NCBI RefSeq assembly: GCF_933775445.1
Contig: NC_065875.1
Location: 15,637,001-15,701,000 of the forward strand
DNA: 64,000 nt
Direction of reading: 5' to 3'
From: Argentina anserina
Lineage: Eukaryota > Streptophyta > Magnoliopsida > Rosales > Rosaceae
Within the stretch, counting starts at the first letter, position 1. The number at the start of each line of letters is the position of its first letter. This document shows, piece by piece, positions 62,103 through 64,000 of the stretch. The notes beneath the pieces are model-generated. The model was not told where the DNA came from, ran no database searches, and saw only the letters and a list, made by a program, of their open reading frames with translations. A program made the position numbers and the translations under genes.

Positions 62103-63536
62103 CTATAATTACACAAAAAAATATCAATTGACAAGATAAAAGCAGCTTCAAACAGCCACTTATGTATATAATACATACTAATGTGTATATATATATATAT
62201 GCTCATACGTATTTTGGAGTTTGGCTCTGTTCAATTATACACACACATTACCAAAGTGGTAAGTACACGTTACAAAAGTTGCATGGACACACAATTTGGT
62301 ATAGTAATTTGACCATAAGGTGCAATGCAAAAATACCAGATGTGTTTCAATGCTATTCATGAAAGGTAAAAGTTGTACAGATCTTCATATAAAGCATATA
62401 CATCAAAGAATTGTATATCAAATTAATATGTAAATATATAGAATTCAGAACTTCAAATTTACTAACGTGTCAAAGCATACCAACATATAAAGCAAAATAC
62501 TGGACATATCACAATGGCTAAAATAAAAGTATTAGCAAAGAATTCAGTAATATACACACTTAGTATATACTTATCTCTACTCACTCAATGTAAACACTTT
62601 TTTCACGTACTAACATCATCTTTGGCTCATTCCAGCTGAATCTGCTATGATTTAACATCTCAGCTAAAACATAATTCACACTTAGTACATACTAGTTGTG
62701 TATAATTTTGTCTTACATAGATAAATTCGTATTAAAAGTTTTTACCAGGTATTACACTCTCCCCCGAAGTTTAAAGCAGATACAAGCCAAATTGATTCAT
62801 AACGCTAACATCTTCCTTACTGACTTCTGCAACTTTAAAAAGAGATTGTGTAAGAAACATGGCAAGTATTTCCTTTTTCCGATAAATTTCATCGCTTATT
62901 ATTGTTCGCTTAATATCGTTCAAAGAGACTATTATGTCCCAAATTTAAAACCTTATGACCTGAGATTTCCTGCGCACATGCTCTTGTTTTCATAATTACA
63001 TATAGATCAAAAAGCAATCAACAATACATGGTTGCTCAATACACATATTTTTCTCTTTGACTCGTGAGCCTAAATATGATTTGCTTCACATTAGCATTAA
63101 TATTATTTTGGTTTTTAATAACAAAAAACTACAACCCACATAAAATCACATACATATGACCAAAATATTTGAAACTGCACCCACATTTGATCATATATGG
63201 TGTTCCAATTTTAAGTAGTAGACATACATTTATGTAAGAAACCAAATTATAGATCTAACATCCATGAAAGGCAATCCATCCCAAGATATATTGAAAAGAT
63301 TATGAACTTATTCAAAAAATTAATACAAAACTCAAAACTTATCTTGCAGTACCATAAGGCAACCAAGTATGACCATATATACTATAAAATATTGATAACT
63401 AATCCTATATTTTACTCAAATTTATCAAAACAATCACTGTCATACATGGTATTATAGATAAATAAAACCTATATACATATTTTTGGGACACTTGATTCAA
63501 TAGAAACATAGTTTTATACTCATACAGTCTCATTCA
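62103..63536. other. AT-rich stretch, no gene seen
   Basis: Very AT-rich with short TA runs (62,186-62,202). I looked for an upstream exon of the SANT relic and did not find one that I can support. Confidence 0.5.
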
Positions 63537-63697
63537 CACAGTCAGTAGCTAACCATGAAATTCATGTTTAACCATCATTGGATGTAAATCCAAGGGTTGA
63601 AAACAAAATAACTTAATTTTAAAAAGATTATCCTTACTTTTATATTTACATCAAATAGTGGTTGAACATAAATTTCATGGTCAGCTACTGACCGTGT
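63537..63697. mobile_element. 161-bp MITE with 52-bp inverted ends
   Basis: Arms 63,537-63,588 and 63,646-63,697 are reverse complements with about 8 mismatches (ends CACAGTCAGTAGCT / AGCTACTGACCGTG). Flanks are tca on both sides, a 3-bp duplication of the TNA type, which fits a Tourist-like (PIF/Harbinger) MITE. The centre is AT-rich. Confidence 0.7.
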
Positions 63698-64000
63698 CAA
63701 AATATGACTAGTCTTATTCTCATTCAAATATTGTCAAGCAATTACGAACAAGCTTAACAAACTTACTATAGATTACTTATATGCATTGTTACAAATATTT
63801 TTGGTTGCTTGATTATGTGGAAGAGTCCCTCAATTATAATTCCAAGTTTTAGAGTTATAACGTTGGACATGGACTATTCCTCTTGGAGACATGTTACATC
63901 CAATATTCATCACACAACATATCCATCAATATATATACATATATAGTCATACTTGAACTTACTCATGAGCTTCAATGACTTTAGCTCACCAAATTAATAC
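63698..64000. other. AT-rich window end, nothing seen
   Basis: No coding frame, RNA gene or repeat recognised in the last 300 bases. Confidence 0.5.

Overview
The window is eukaryotic nuclear DNA from a flowering plant. It has spliced genes with GT-AG introns, plant-specific protein families (PPR proteins, the E3 ligase MIEL1, an F-box protein), abundant Copia LTR retrotransposons with initiator-Met primer sites, a hAT remnant and MITEs. Protein similarity points to a eudicot. A rosid, perhaps Rosaceae, is my guess from the look of the repeats and is not proven. About half of the window is transposon-derived.

Layout. (1) 1-12,315 is a transposon nest. A plus-strand Copia element (Copia-1) is interrupted by a solo LTR (362-2577), by a long-LTR element with a tRNA-Asp-type primer site (LTR 2735-4919), and by a second, truncated solo LTR that ends at 8155. 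It abuts a minus-strand Copia (Copia-2). (2) 13,540-16,843 is a broken, 5'-truncated minus-strand copy of an EMB1270/At3g18110-type PPR gene. (3) 16,844-25,614 holds two defective Copia elements of one family joined tail-to-tail, giving a multi-kilobase inverted repeat. (4) 27,492-34,190 is a gene island on the minus strand: an 11-exon mitochondrial-type PPR gene (384 aa) and a 12-exon MIEL1 gene (267 aa), both intact in every codon and splice site I checked. (5) 37,209-42,930 holds a fold-back MITE with arms of about 370 bp, split by another solo LTR, followed by a hAT transposase remnant. (6) 43,246-44,475 is a two-exon gene for an acidic protein with an MGCG N-myristoylation-type start. (7) 45,644-49,701 is an F-box gene split by a 2.6-kb solo LTR. 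(8) 49,702-56,570 is non-coding DNA with segmental duplications and a relic of the neighbouring lipase. (9) 56,574-60,370 is an intact 10-exon class-3 lipase gene. (10) The end of the window is AT-rich, with a PIF/Harbinger-type SANT-protein relic and a small MITE.

Main result. Four copies (one truncated) of an unusual long LTR family (about 2.2-2.6 kb, TG...CA ends extended into an approximately 18-bp inverted repeat, 5-bp target duplications) sit as solo LTRs in a Copia integrase, a Copia reverse transcriptase, a fold-back MITE and an F-box exon. Three insertion sites can be reconstructed to the base. The F-box reading frame is restored exactly if the insertion is removed. MIEL1 and the lipase are, from memory, adjacent genes in Arabidopsis (At5g18650 and At5g18640). 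Here they are about 22 kb apart, and the space between is filled by these insertions and by local genes.
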